From Nocardioides yefusunii (lineage in GTDB: Bacteria; Actinomycetota; Actinomycetes; Propionibacteriales; Nocardioidaceae): a DNA stretch of 64,000 nucleotides. Under the pieces are notes generated by a model. The model ran no database searches and had not been told where the DNA came from. It saw only the letters and a program-made list of their open reading frames with translations. The stretch covers positions 2,976,001 to 3,040,000 of the forward strand of contig NZ_CP034929.1 of NCBI RefSeq assembly GCF_004014875.1, read 5' to 3'. The translations under genes and the position numbers were made by a program. Below are positions 1 through 7,883 of this stretch, in pieces; the stretch's first letter is position 1; each line of letters begins with the position of its first letter.

Positions 1-540
1 GATGACGTAGAAGACGTAGGCGGGGCCGGATCCGGAGACCGCGGTGACGGCGTCCATCTGCTTCTCGGGAACGACGACGACCGTGCCGCAGGCGCTCATG
101 AGCTCTTCGGCGGCTGCGACCTGGGCGCCCGTGGCAGCGAGGCCACCGGAGAGCGCAGAGATGCCCTCGGAGACCAGTGCGGGAGTGTTCGGCATGACGC
201 GGACGACCGCGACGCCGGCCGGGACCCGGGCCTCGATGGAGGCGATGGTGACACCCGCAGCGATCGAGATGACGGTCTGACCGGCAGCCAGCGACGGAGC
301 GATCTCGTCGAGGACGGCGAAGATGTCCTGCGGCTTGACGGCCAGGAGGACCTGCTCGGCACCCGCAACGACGCCGAGGTCGTCGGAGACGGTGACGCCG
401 TGCGCGGCGACGAGTTCAGCGGCACGCTCGGCACGCTTCTCCACCACGACGAGGGAGTCAGCAGGACGTCCCGACTTCAGGAGTCCAGCGAGGATCGCCT
501 CACCCATCGCACCTGCACCGACCAGCACCGTCTTCGTCAT
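1..540 (-). CDS. proC: Pyrroline-5-carboxylate reductase, 5' part only
   Basis: Catalyses the last step of proline synthesis, NAD(P)H reduction of 1-pyrroline-5-carboxylate, in the cytoplasm. The N-terminal 180 residues are visible; the C-terminus lies beyond the left edge. It starts with an NAD(P)-binding Rossmann motif (GAGAMG, residues 8-13). Mid-protein it has the family pattern VMPNTPALV followed by the SGSGPAYVF stretch near the left edge, which belongs to the ProC signature. It is transcribed away from the lipoprotein/PKD cassette, so the short gap to that cassette is divergent. No frame break is seen in the visible part. Family assignment is firm; completeness cannot be judged. Confidence 0.95.
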   Translation of the reverse strand, partial: MTKTVLVGAGAMGEAILAGLLKSGRPADSLVVVEKRAERAAELVAAHGVTVSDDLGVVAGAEQVLLAVKPQDIFAVLDEIAPSLAAGQTVISIAAGVTIASIEARVPAGVAVVRVMPNTPALVSEGISALSGGLAATGAQVAAAEELMSACGTVVVVPEKQMDAVTAVSGSGPAYVFYVI

Positions 541-574
541 GGCGTCATTGTGCCCCTCCCCCACGACGGCGGTG

Positions 575-733
575 TCCACAGGCACCGCGGACACGCTGCC
601 GCGGGACGGTCCCGAACCGCTACCTTCGGCGCCGGGAGCACTCGGGAGGGGTCATGGGGATGAAGAGGTTGGTCGCAGCGCTCAGCGCTGTCGCGCTGCT
701 GGGGGCGTGCAGTGCAGAGGCTGAGCCGAAAAC
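575..733 (+). repeat. Direct repeat A, copy 1 (cassette leader)
   Basis: About 159 bp running from upstream of the first lipoprotein gene through its signal peptide and lipobox. It matches 2031-2189 at a constant offset of 1456 with only scattered substitutions. It carries the leader, the GGGAGG ribosome-binding site and the first 26 or so codons, so each cassette has its own start region. Confidence 0.9.
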
Positions 734-1187
734 AGACGTTGCCCCGCCACACCCGACACCCTCCCCCAGCGAGACGCAGCAGACAGAAGAACCACGGCGA
801 ACTGATACCCCGGAGAACACCATCCGGACCTGGTTCAACGAGCTCGATAACGCTCAGGCCACAGGAAACACAGAACGCCTTAAGTCCTTGATCACGCCGG
901 CCTGTTCATTCTGTGAACTCATCATCGAAGTGATCGATGAAGTCTGGGCCGCGGGCGGAGAGATTCAGACCGGACCCGAACGAATCATCGAGTGCAAGGA
1001 ACTTCCCACTGAGGGCCTCGACAAGAATGCTCGCGCTTTCAGCGTCCTCTCGGAAACTCCCCCGACCGTGCTCTTCTACGGCGACGAAGATCCCCGAACT
1101 GAGTCAACGGGGGTTTCCAGAGTCAGATACACATTGTTCCTTACCCACCAAGACAACGAGTGGCTTCTCGCATCCATGGATTCGTGA
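654..1187 (+). CDS. DUF6318-type lipoprotein, cassette 1
   Basis: A 177-residue predicted lipoprotein. The N-terminus has a short positive start, a hydrophobic core and lipobox LGAC with Cys19, so it should be exported and lipid-anchored on the outer face of the membrane. A Pro/Ser/Thr-rich linker (about 28-52) leads into a domain resembling DUF6318: a TPENTIRTWF start, a small-protein-like helix, a CSFC (CxxC) pair and an AAGGEI segment. The function of that family is unknown to me. A second in-frame ATG at 660 lies 10 nt after the GGAGG and may be the true start. The stop is followed one base later by the start of the secreted PKD-like gene, so the two are certainly cotranscribed. The paralog at 2110 has near-identical first residues but a very different body. 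Confidence 0.85.
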   Translation: MGMKRLVAALSAVALLGACSAEAEPKTDVAPPHPTPSPSETQQTEEPRRTDTPENTIRTWFNELDNAQATGNTERLKSLITPACSFCELIIEVIDEVWAAGGEIQTGPERIIECKELPTEGLDKNARAFSVLSETPPTVLFYGDEDPRTESTGVSRVRYTLFLTHQDNEWLLASMDS

Positions 1188-1188
1188 C

Positions 1189-2022
1189 ATGCGCGGATCG
1201 ATTCCCAAGGCCGCACTCAGCCTCAGTGCCCTAGCAACCGTCTTGGTGGCCCCGGCCGCCCACGCAAGCGACAGAGCCCGAGACCTCGAGTTTTCAAACC
1301 CCAACTTGATTGAGACGAAAGCCAGAGAGCGACAAGCCAAGCGATTCCCAGGCGCAACCCCCTCGCGGGGGAATATCCCCGAGCCCACCCAGACTCTGTA
1401 CCGGCCGATGTGCGACTTTGACGAACTCTCCGACCAAGAATTCCAAGAGTGTGCAAGGAACTGCCTGCACACACCCGGTCGAATCTTGGGCCCGCACTAC
1501 GTGGACTTCCGCGATTACGACGCGGCCACCGGCTCCTACGGAGCGTGGCGTGCAGGAACAGTCGCATGCATGCCGCAGGGTCCCAATGAGTTCGATCCCC
1601 GCGAAGCACTGCTTGCCTTCGAGAACCATTCCTGGCCCAAAGCCGCACTCACCCTCGACCCCTCCCACGGCCTCACCCTCGTCAACAAAACCACCACCGC
1701 AACCACGGTGAACCCCGGCCCCATCACCAAGGACTTCACCCTCCTCGGACAAGCCGTCACCATCGAAGCCACCCCGAAGTCATGGACCTGGCACTGGGGC
1801 GACAACACCACCGAAACCACCACCCACCCCGGAACCGACGGCACCATCAGCCACGCCTACCCACGCGCAGGGCAGAACCTCAACCCACGCGTCGACGTCA
1901 CCTACACCGGACGCTGGAAACTCGCCGACGGCGCATGGCAGACCATCCCCACCACCCACACCGTCACCGGCAACGCACTCAACCTCGACGTCCACGAAGC
2001 CGTCATCCACCTCACCCGCTGA
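1189..2022 (+). CDS. Secreted PKD-like domain protein, cassette 1
   Basis: 277 residues. I chose the ATG that directly follows the lipoprotein stop, since it opens a good Sec signal peptide ending in APAAHA (about residue 26); the reading frame extends upstream without such a signal. The middle (about 60-150) is Cys-containing and has no recognised domain. The C-terminal 125 residues hold a PKD-like beta-sandwich pattern, with WTWHWGDN then ISHAYPRAG, as in extracellular adhesion or binding modules. No membrane anchor is visible, so it may associate with the partner lipoprotein. The last 376 coding bases are almost identical to those of the paralog at 2640, with two mismatches in the whole repeat by my reading, while the first halves share little. 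Function unknown. Confidence 0.8.
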   Translation: MRGSIPKAALSLSALATVLVAPAAHASDRARDLEFSNPNLIETKARERQAKRFPGATPSRGNIPEPTQTLYRPMCDFDELSDQEFQECARNCLHTPGRILGPHYVDFRDYDAATGSYGAWRAGTVACMPQGPNEFDPREALLAFENHSWPKAALTLDPSHGLTLVNKTTTATTVNPGPITKDFTLLGQAVTIEATPKSWTWHWGDNTTETTTHPGTDGTISHAYPRAGQNLNPRVDVTYTGRWKLADGAWQTIPTTHTVTGNALNLDVHEAVIHLTR

Positions 2023-2028
2023 CCTGCC
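1647..2028 (+). repeat. Direct repeat B, copy 1 (PKD-like 3' end)
   Basis: 382 bp covering the C-terminal PKD-like domain and stop of the first secreted protein. It matches 3158-3539 at offset 1511, with two substitutions seen (a GAA/GAC codon change and a CGC/CAC change). Identity of this degree next to unrelated centres suggests recent duplication or gene conversion. Confidence 0.92.
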
Positions 2029-2030
2029 TC

Positions 2031-2189
2031 TCCACAGGCACCGCGGACACGCTGCCGCGTCACGGTCCAGAACCGCTACCTTCGGCGCCGGGAGCACTCG
2101 GGAGGGGTCATGGGGATGAAGAGGTTGATCGCAGCACTCAGCGCTGTCGCGCTGCTGGGAGCGTGCAGCGCAGAGGCTGAGCCGAAAAC
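2031..2189 (+). repeat. Direct repeat A, copy 2 (cassette leader)
   Basis: Second copy of the cassette leader. It begins 8 bases after the stop codon of cassette 1 and runs through the lipobox of the second lipoprotein. Confidence 0.9.
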
Positions 2190-2643
2190 TGAACCGCCTG
2201 CGCCCTCCACCACCCCGACGCCCAGTGCGACTGCGACAGCCGGCGAATCCCTTCCGAGCGACACACCGGAAAAGGCGATACGTAAGTGGGTCAAGGCAGA
2301 TTCACGCATGCAGAACACTGGAGACTCCACGCAGTACCTGGCATTGACCACCGGCGACTGCCAGCCGTGCATCGCCTGGGCCAACAGAGTCGCCGAGACC
2401 TACTCCGCAGGAGGGCGAGCTCAAGGCGTGGAATTGACCGTCGACTCCGTCGTCCCTTTCTCGCTGGAGGAAGAGCGATGGCACATGCTCCAGATCTCGT
2501 CACCTCGGTGGACTCTGTATGAAGAATCAGGGTCCGAACCGACGGAATTCGACGGGGGAACCCAAGGCATAGCTGTTCAACTCAAGCGCGTTGAGGGGCG
2601 ACTTCTCGTACGCAATTTCTTGTTGCAGGGAAGTGCATCATGA
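2110..2643 (+). CDS. DUF6318-type lipoprotein, cassette 2
   Basis: 177 residues, the same length as the cassette 1 lipoprotein. The signal peptide and lipobox (LGAC, Cys19) are nearly identical to the first copy. After a short Pro/Thr linker the sequence diverges but keeps the family layout: DTPEKAIRKWV start, TGD segment, CQPC pair, YSAGGRAQG and a beta-rich C-terminus ending in a basic stretch. The conserved CxxC suggests a structural disulfide outside the cell. Its stop overlaps the next start by four bases (ATGA), so translation is coupled to the PKD-like partner. The same two-gene order in both cassettes argues that the two products act together. Function unknown. Confidence 0.85.
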   Translation: MGMKRLIAALSAVALLGACSAEAEPKTEPPAPSTTPTPSATATAGESLPSDTPEKAIRKWVKADSRMQNTGDSTQYLALTTGDCQPCIAWANRVAETYSAGGRAQGVELTVDSVVPFSLEEERWHMLQISSPRWTLYEESGSEPTEFDGGTQGIAVQLKRVEGRLLVRNFLLQGSAS

Positions 2644-3533
2644 GCGTCCCTTCCCTGGCGGCAAAGACCACCCTGATAGCACTGACCTCGTCCGCCGTCG
2701 CCATGGCTTACGCGTGGCCTGCCTCTGCAAGCGAACCTTCAGATTCCATGCGCGCTGACCCCGCACCCTCCACGCCTCAGGCTCGCTGCTCGCAGGGAAC
2801 TCTGTGGATCAGTGCCCACGCCAGATGCACCACGCCCAGCAGGGATGCCACCGATCGTGCGCCAGCGCCTAACGGCCAGCCCCGCGAATACCCGAAGGTT
2901 TCCTTGGTTCCCGCTTGCGCTCAGCGAACGGGCGGCTTCTTCATACACGTCGAGTGTTCTGCGGGATCCGCATGCACAGACAGCGAAGGAAACCCCAACA
3001 CCTTCTACCTGCGACTAACGATTCACTCCGAAGATCCCCGGGACCGCGAACTGGCAAGCGTGCCCCAATGTGGCCTTGGCACCGATCCCCCTGAAGGTGG
3101 CCCGACAGAATCGGAGGCTGCCGAGGCTTTCCGCTCGTACTCCTGGCCTGGCGCTGAACTCACCCTCGACCCCTCCCACGGCCTCACCCTCGTCAACAAA
3201 ACCACCACCGCAACCACGGTGAACCCCGGCCCCATCACCAAGGACTTCACCCTCCTCGGACAAGCCGTCACCATCGAAGCCACCCCGAAGTCATGGACCT
3301 GGCACTGGGGCGACAACACCACCGACACCACCACCCACCCCGGAACCGACGGCACCATCAGCCACGCCTACCCACACGCAGGGCAGAACCTCAACCCACG
3401 CGTCGACGTCACCTACACCGGACGCTGGAAACTCGCCGACGGCGCATGGCAGACCATCCCCACCACCCACACCGTCACCGGCAACGCACTCAACCTCGAC
3501 GTCCACGAAGCCGTCATCCACCTCACCCGCTGA
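2640..3533 (+). CDS. Secreted PKD-like domain protein, cassette 2
   Basis: 297 residues. The signal peptide ends near ASAS (about residue 31). The central part (about 40-170) contains eight or so cysteines and differs completely from that of the paralog, including in composition, with more A/T at third positions than the C-terminal part. The last 125 residues are the shared PKD-like domain (WTWHWGDN, ISHAYPHAG). The protein therefore looks like an exchangeable N-terminal module on a constant C-terminal module. It is cotranscribed with the upstream lipoprotein through an ATGA overlap and followed by a long hairpin. What the variable module binds is unknown; adhesion, cell-wall attachment and toxin-like roles are all open. 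Confidence 0.8.
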   Translation: MSVPSLAAKTTLIALTSSAVAMAYAWPASASEPSDSMRADPAPSTPQARCSQGTLWISAHARCTTPSRDATDRAPAPNGQPREYPKVSLVPACAQRTGGFFIHVECSAGSACTDSEGNPNTFYLRLTIHSEDPRDRELASVPQCGLGTDPPEGGPTESEAAEAFRSYSWPGAELTLDPSHGLTLVNKTTTATTVNPGPITKDFTLLGQAVTIEATPKSWTWHWGDNTTDTTTHPGTDGTISHAYPHAGQNLNPRVDVTYTGRWKLADGAWQTIPTTHTVTGNALNLDVHEAVIHLTR

Positions 3534-3539
3534 CCTGCG
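3158..3539 (+). repeat. Direct repeat B, copy 2 (PKD-like 3' end)
   Basis: Second copy of the 382-bp C-terminal repeat. Homology to copy 1 stops six bases after the TGA, where sequence unrelated to cassette 1 begins. Confidence 0.92.
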
Positions 3540-3542
3540 TAA

Positions 3543-3607
3543 CCAAACATGCAAAGGTGCTGTTCAGCGCCTTCCAGGGCCGTTCTGACGGACCTTTGCA
3601 TGTTTGG
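3543..3607. terminator. Long hairpin after cassette 2, convergent genes
   Basis: A perfect 16-bp inverted repeat (CCAAACATGCAAAGGT and its complement) encloses a 33-nt loop. It sits between the PKD-like gene and the convergent isomerase-like gene, so it could end transcription in both directions. There is no clear T-tract. The AT-rich stem is unlike typical terminators in this window. Confidence 0.6.
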
Positions 3608-3620
3608 CTACGGTCTGCGT

Positions 3621-4424
3621 TCAGGTCCGCACGAGCCCCAGGTGCTCGCGGGCGAACTCCAGCGACTCACGCAGGTCAGCCAGCCGCTCCTCACGGGAGT
3701 CGGCCTTGCGCGTGGTGATCTCCACGACCACGTTCCCGTCGAAACCGGTCGCCACGAGGTGCCGCAGGAACGCGTCGACCTGCATGTGCCCCCGGCCCGG
3801 CACGAGGTGTTCGTCCTTGGCGCTGCCGGTCCCGTCGGTCAGGTGGATGTGCTGCAACCTCGACCCCATCCGTTCCGCCATCGCGATCACGTCGTCACCG
3901 GCGATCGCGGCATGGGAGACGTCGATCGTGGTGTGGGCGTACGGCCCGAGTGAGGTGTCCCAGTGCGGCAGGTACATCTCCATCCCGCGCAGGTCACGGC
4001 CGCGGGCGGTCGCCCGCCACGGGTACATGTTCTCGACGCAGAAGTCGATGCCGGTCTCGTCCTCCAGCCGTGCGATCCCGCCGGCGAACCCGGCGGCGTA
4101 CTCCTTCTGCCACCGGAACGGCGGGTGCACGACGACACTGGGCGCCCCCAACACCTGGGCGAGCTTCGCGGAGCGTTCGAGCTTGCCCCACGGTTCGGTG
4201 CCCCAGACGCGTTGGGTCCACAGCAGGCACGGGGCATGCACCGCGCTGACCGGCATCTGGTGGTGATCGACGAGCTGGGCCAGGGCAGAGGCCTGCTGGG
4301 CGAGGCGGTCCATCCCTACCATCACCTCGACGGAGTCGTAGCCGAGCTCGGCGGCGTACCCGAATCCGGCTGCGGTCGATTCGGGGAACACCGAGATGGT
4401 GGACAGTCCCACTCCGAGCGCCAC
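3621..4424 (-). CDS. Sugar phosphate isomerase/epimerase-like TIM barrel
   Basis: 267 residues with the layout of the AP-endonuclease-2/xylose isomerase-like family: repeated beta-alpha units and metal-ligand-type motifs VHPPF, CVENMYPW, TTIDVSHAA, HIHLTDG and VVVEITTRK. Such proteins bind a divalent metal and isomerise or epimerise small sugars or sugar phosphates; the substrate here cannot be told. The start is a GTG with AAAGGGA five bases ahead. It lies downstream of the Ppx/GppA gene on the same strand with a 49-base gap. A Ppx/GppA - isomerase - proC neighbourhood is common in Actinobacteria, so linkage to stress or proline physiology is possible but unproven. Confidence 0.8.
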   Translation of the reverse strand: MALGVGLSTISVFPESTAAGFGYAAELGYDSVEVMVGMDRLAQQASALAQLVDHHQMPVSAVHAPCLLWTQRVWGTEPWGKLERSAKLAQVLGAPSVVVHPPFRWQKEYAAGFAGGIARLEDETGIDFCVENMYPWRATARGRDLRGMEMYLPHWDTSLGPYAHTTIDVSHAAIAGDDVIAMAERMGSRLQHIHLTDGTGSAKDEHLVPGRGHMQVDAFLRHLVATGFDGNVVVEITTRKADSREERLADLRESLEFAREHLGLVRT

Positions 4425-4473
4425 TCACATCCCTTTCGTCGTCGTACCCACCACCCTCACCCGCGGGGCAGCG

Positions 4474-5403
4474 TCAGTCCAGCACCGAGATCTGGTCGAA
4501 CCGCTCGAGGATGACGCCTTCGCGCAGCGCCCACGGGCAGATCTCCAGTTCTTCGACGTCGAAGACGTCCATGACGGCCTCGGCGACCAACGCACCCGGC
4601 ACCACCTGGTGGCTGCGTCCGGTCGAGACGCCGGGGAGGCTGGGGAGTTCTTCGGGCGGCATCGCCACGAGTCGTGGCACCCAGGCTCGCAGGTCGTCGC
4701 GGCGCAGCACCCGGGGCACCAGCGAGCCTTCCGACGACGGTGCCGCCCCACAGATCCGGGCCAGGGTGCGGAACGTCTTGGAGGTGGCGGCAGCCCGGTC
4801 GGGGCGTCCGCCTCGCAGCAGGTCCCCGGCATCTCTCGCCAGTTCAGCCCGCAACTGCAGACGCAGGTCCTCGACACGGTCGGCGGTGAGGTCCCACGTC
4901 GACCACCGTCGTGCCAGCCGTGCGGCTCCCAGTGGCACCGACCACGCGACGTCGGGCGACTCGTCCGGCCCACCGGCGATCTCCAGGGAGCCGCCGCCTA
5001 TGTCGAAGACGGCCAGACGTCCGGCCGACCAGCCGAACCAGCGCCGCACCGCGAGGAACGTCAGCCGGGCCTCGTCCTCACCTGACAGGACGTGGATACG
5101 GGTCCCGGTCTCGGCCTGCACGGCGTCGAGCACCTCGTCGGTGTTGTCGGCCTCGCGCACCGCGGAGGTCGCGAACGCCATCGTCTCCACGCAACCGCGT
5201 TCGACGGCGAACCGCATCGCGTGCCGGGTGAACTCGGTGAGCGCCTCGATCCCGACGCGGGTGACGTGGCCGTCCTCGATGTGTTCGGCCAGACGCAACG
5301 GCTCCTTGTAGGAGGCGGCGGGCAGCGGCGCGGCGCCGCCCCGGGCGTCGACCACGAGCAGGTGACCGGTGTTCGAGCCGATGTCGAGGACTCCCAGACG
5401 CAT
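4474..5403 (-). CDS. Ppx/GppA family exopolyphosphatase
   Basis: 309 residues. Ppx/GppA proteins of the actin-like ATPase fold hydrolyse polyphosphate or pppGpp. Visible family motifs are the first phosphate loop [15 protein letters not shown] at the N-terminus, [11 protein letters not shown], and the second loop [11 protein letters not shown] around residue 137. The length matches the short actinobacterial form that lacks the extra C-terminal HD-like domain. A TAGCGT hexamer lies 6 nt before the ATG and no Shine-Dalgarno is present, so the mRNA is probably leaderless. Whether the main substrate is polyphosphate or pppGpp cannot be read from sequence. Confidence 0.87.
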   Translation of the reverse strand: MRLGVLDIGSNTGHLLVVDARGGAAPLPAASYKEPLRLAEHIEDGHVTRVGIEALTEFTRHAMRFAVERGCVETMAFATSAVREADNTDEVLDAVQAETGTRIHVLSGEDEARLTFLAVRRWFGWSAGRLAVFDIGGGSLEIAGGPDESPDVAWSVPLGAARLARRWSTWDLTADRVEDLRLQLRAELARDAGDLLRGGRPDRAAATSKTFRTLARICGAAPSSEGSLVPRVLRRDDLRAWVPRLVAMPPEELPSLPGVSTGRSHQVVPGALVAEAVMDVFDVEELEICPWALREGVILERFDQISVLD

Positions 5404-5409
5404 GCCGCC

Positions 5410-5415
5410 ACGCTA
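5410..5415 (-). promoter_or_regulatory. Leaderless -10 for Ppx/GppA gene
   Basis: TAGCGT six bases before the ATG, no ribosome-binding site. Confidence 0.5.
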
Positions 5416-5438
5416 CCTGCCGCCGAGCCTCCGCGACC

Positions 5439-5444
5439 TACGAT
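5439..5444 (+). promoter_or_regulatory. Leaderless -10 for the Cys-rich protein gene
   Basis: TACGAT six bases before the GTG at 5451. It decides that start over the GTG at 5445. Confidence 0.5.
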
Positions 5445-5450
5445 GTGGGG

Positions 5451-6212
5451 GTGCCTGAAGTCGACCCCGTGTTCCCCCGTGTCTGGGTCGAGTTCCGCGA
5501 CCCCGCCGACTCCGAGCAGATGTTCCGCTGCGACCTGACGTGGCTGACGTCATCCTGGACCTGCATCTTCGGTTCGGGGTGCGCAGGCATCTACGACACC
5601 TCCCCCGACGTGGGCTGCTGCACGCTGGGCGCGCACTTCTCCGACGACGAGGACGAGGAACGCGTCGCCGGGTTCGTGGCGCAGTTGACGCCGCAGACGT
5701 GGCAGCAGCACCCGGGCCGCGAGGTCCGCGTCGAGGACTGGGTCGAGATCGACGACGACGGCGACCGCAAGACCGCCGTCTCCGACTTCGAGGGTCAGCC
5801 GGCGTGCGTCTTCTCCAACCGGCCGTCGTTCGGCGACCGTGCGGGGTGTGCGTTGCACGGGCTCGCGCTCGACCTCGGACTCAAGCACCTGGAGACGAAG
5901 CCGGACGTGTGCTGGCAGCTCCCGATCCGCCGGACGTACCGGACGGTCGAGGTCGGCGACGACACCTCGTACCTGGAGATCTCGATCGGCGAGTACGAGC
6001 GTTCGGGCTGGGGACCGGGCGGCCACGACCTCGACTGGTACTGCACCGGCAACACCGACGCGCACGTCGCACCCGATCCGGTCTACGTCACCCACGAGGA
6101 CGAATTGACCGAGCTGATGGGCGCCGAGGCGTACGCAGAGCTGGTTCGCCTGTGTGACGACCGCCTGCGTTCACGGTCGCTCCTTGCGATCCATCCTGCC
6201 TCGCGCCACTGA
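5451..6212 (+). CDS. Cysteine-rich conserved protein (YkgJ/DUF3109-like)
   Basis: About 253 residues, soluble. Ten or so cysteines form a pattern that suggests a metal or iron-sulfur site: CIFGSGC, GCC, ACVF, GCALHG, VCWQLP and YCTG. This resembles the UPF0153/YkgJ or DUF3109 type of cysteine cluster protein, whose role is not established. The N-terminal half is acidic ([11 protein letters not shown]). It is divergent from the Ppx/GppA gene, whose start is only about 47 bases away, so both promoters overlap. The GTG start is supported by a TACGAT hexamer at leaderless spacing. The exact family is uncertain. Confidence 0.7.
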   Translation: MPEVDPVFPRVWVEFRDPADSEQMFRCDLTWLTSSWTCIFGSGCAGIYDTSPDVGCCTLGAHFSDDEDEERVAGFVAQLTPQTWQQHPGREVRVEDWVEIDDDGDRKTAVSDFEGQPACVFSNRPSFGDRAGCALHGLALDLGLKHLETKPDVCWQLPIRRTYRTVEVGDDTSYLEISIGEYERSGWGPGGHDLDWYCTGNTDAHVAPDPVYVTHEDELTELMGAEAYAELVRLCDDRLRSRSLLAIHPASRH

Positions 6213-6414
6213 CCTTCCAGATGGGAACATTTCCGCCCTGACCTGCGGCGATGAGCACGCACTGGGATTTTTCGGTACAAACTGAGACAGCGTTCCACTG
6301 TGCGTGAAATCATGGTCACGATCACCCACGACCTCTTGACGCGGAGAACCTCGACATCAAGAGAGATCGACCCCGACGTTGCATGCCCGCAGCCGGGTGG
6401 GTTCAATGCTTGGC

Positions 6415-7053
6415 ATGCGCCTGGACCACCTCTCCTACGCCGCCGGCCCCGACGGACTCGCCGCCACTGCAGCTCGCATTGGCGAACTTCTCGGCGGAGA
6501 ATTCGTCGACGGTGGCGTCCACCCCCGTTTCGGAACCCGCAACATGACCCTCGCCCTGGCGAACACGGTCTACCTGGAAGTCGTGGAGGTCCTCGACCAC
6601 CCGGCCTCCGACAAGGCCCCGTTCGGTCAGGCAGTGCGCCAGCGCTCCGCGCTCGGTGGCGGTTGGCTCGGCTGGGTCGTCGCGGTCAAGGACCTCGGAG
6701 CAGTCGAGACCCGTCTCGGCCGCGAAGCAGTCCCCGGCAACCGTCGTCGTTTCGACGGCGAGGAGCTCCGCTGGAAGCAGATCGGCGTCAACGGCCTGAT
6801 CGCCGACGCCCAGCTGCCGTTCTTCGTGCACTGGGAGACCGGACTCGACCTGCACCCCTCCACCGGTGGCGACGGCTCCATCGCGCTCACCGCCCTGGAC
6901 ATCGCCGGCGACCCGCAGCGTGTCTCCGACTGGCTCGGCGAGCCCGTCGACCGCCCGCTCAAGGACGTCTCGGTCAACTGGATCGCCCCCAACGGCACCC
7001 CCGGCCTGATGGCTGCGCAGTTCCACACGCGCAACGGCCTCGTCCGCATCTGA
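6415..7053 (+). CDS. VOC superfamily / glyoxalase-like domain protein
   Basis: 212 residues starting MRLDHLSYAAG, the typical first strand of the vicinal oxygen chelate fold, with paired beta-alpha-beta-beta-beta modules. It resembles the Glyoxalase_3-like family (NTVYLEVVEVLDHP, PFFVHWE, ALDIAGDP). Members include lyases, dioxygenases and resistance proteins, so no reaction is assigned. The frame is open further upstream, but the chosen ATG is where the fold begins. The 200 bases before it hold no other gene and are less GC-rich, so they probably contain the promoter. The methyltransferase follows 25 bases after the stop and may be cotranscribed. Confidence 0.78.
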   Translation: MRLDHLSYAAGPDGLAATAARIGELLGGEFVDGGVHPRFGTRNMTLALANTVYLEVVEVLDHPASDKAPFGQAVRQRSALGGGWLGWVVAVKDLGAVETRLGREAVPGNRRRFDGEELRWKQIGVNGLIADAQLPFFVHWETGLDLHPSTGGDGSIALTALDIAGDPQRVSDWLGEPVDRPLKDVSVNWIAPNGTPGLMAAQFHTRNGLVRI

Positions 7054-7078
7054 CGCACTGCGTCGCACAGGTTCCACG

Positions 7079-7813
7079 ATGACGGGTTTTCGGGCCACCG
7101 CGCCTGCCGGGGTGCGCCCGAGCCCGAACATCTGGCACCACACCTCCACCTACGAGGTGGAGAACCGGGCCGTCGACCCTGACGGCCGTCTCGAAGCAGC
7201 CCTGCGCGAGACCGCCTCCTGGCGGGGACGCACCGTCCTCGACCTGGGCTGCGGCTCCGGCTTCCACCTGCCGTTCTTCGCCGAGGAGGCCGCGCAGGTG
7301 ATCGGCATCGAGCCGCACCCGCCACTGGTCGGGCTGGCCCGCCGACGCACCCGTCGGATCCCGCACGTCTCAGTGCTGCAGGGCACCGCCCAGTCGATCC
7401 CGCTGCCCGACGACTCCGTCGACGTCGTGCACGTGCGGTGGGCCTACTTCTTCGGCCCCGGCGCAGAGCCCGGCCTGGCCGAACTCGCCCGCGTCGTGCG
7501 TCGCGGTGGCACCGCGATGGTGATCGACAACGACGCCACCCGCTCGACGTTCGGCGAGTGGTTCCGTCGCGGCTACGCCGGCTACGACGCCGACGAGGTC
7601 GAACGGTTCTGGTCGGCCCAGGGCTGGACGCGTCGCAGTGTCGACATGGACTGGGGCTTCGAGTCGTGGGAGGACCTCGAGGCCGTCGTGCGGATCGAGT
7701 TCGACCCCGCGACCGCCGACGCCGTGCTCGCGCAGTGGCGCGCCCGTCACGGGGACTCCCCCGACGGCCTGCGCGTGGACTACGCGGTCAACCTCTTCTC
7801 CAAGGACTTCTGA
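7079..7813 (+). CDS. Class I SAM-dependent methyltransferase
   Basis: 244 residues. The Rossmann-like SAM site is clear: motif I VLDLGCGSG (about residues 53-61), an acidic residue ending strand 2 (IGIEPHP), then ALQGTAQSIPLPDDSVDVVHVRW and a hydrophobic strand after RVVRRGGTAMVID. This is the Methyltransf_11/25 pattern, and the substrate cannot be inferred. No membrane segment. It lies between the VOC gene and radA, all on the plus strand; the gap to radA (70 bases) contains that gene's own promoter-like hexamer. Confidence 0.85.
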   Translation: MTGFRATAPAGVRPSPNIWHHTSTYEVENRAVDPDGRLEAALRETASWRGRTVLDLGCGSGFHLPFFAEEAAQVIGIEPHPPLVGLARRRTRRIPHVSVLQGTAQSIPLPDDSVDVVHVRWAYFFGPGAEPGLAELARVVRRGGTAMVIDNDATRSTFGEWFRRGYAGYDADEVERFWSAQGWTRRSVDMDWGFESWEDLEAVVRIEFDPATADAVLAQWRARHGDSPDGLRVDYAVNLFSKDF

Positions 7814-7871
7814 GCGTCCTTCTGAGCACGTCCACCACACCGCTGGCCACGAAGGTGTCGGTGCCGTCGCC

Positions 7872-7877
7872 TAGCGT
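7872..7877 (+). promoter_or_regulatory. Leaderless -10 for radA
   Basis: TAGCGT six bases before the radA ATG; no Shine-Dalgarno sequence. Confidence 0.5.
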
Positions 7878-7883
7878 GCTCCC

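Noticed and set aside
937-1188. Longer N-terminus for the first PKD-like protein
   Set aside because: The upstream part overlaps the lipoprotein gene out of frame and is composition-only sequence; a signal peptide begins at the ATG after the lipoprotein stop.
575-3539. Insertion sequence or composite transposon from the flanking direct repeats
   Set aside because: No transposase, no terminal inverted repeats and no target duplication; repeats lie inside genes.
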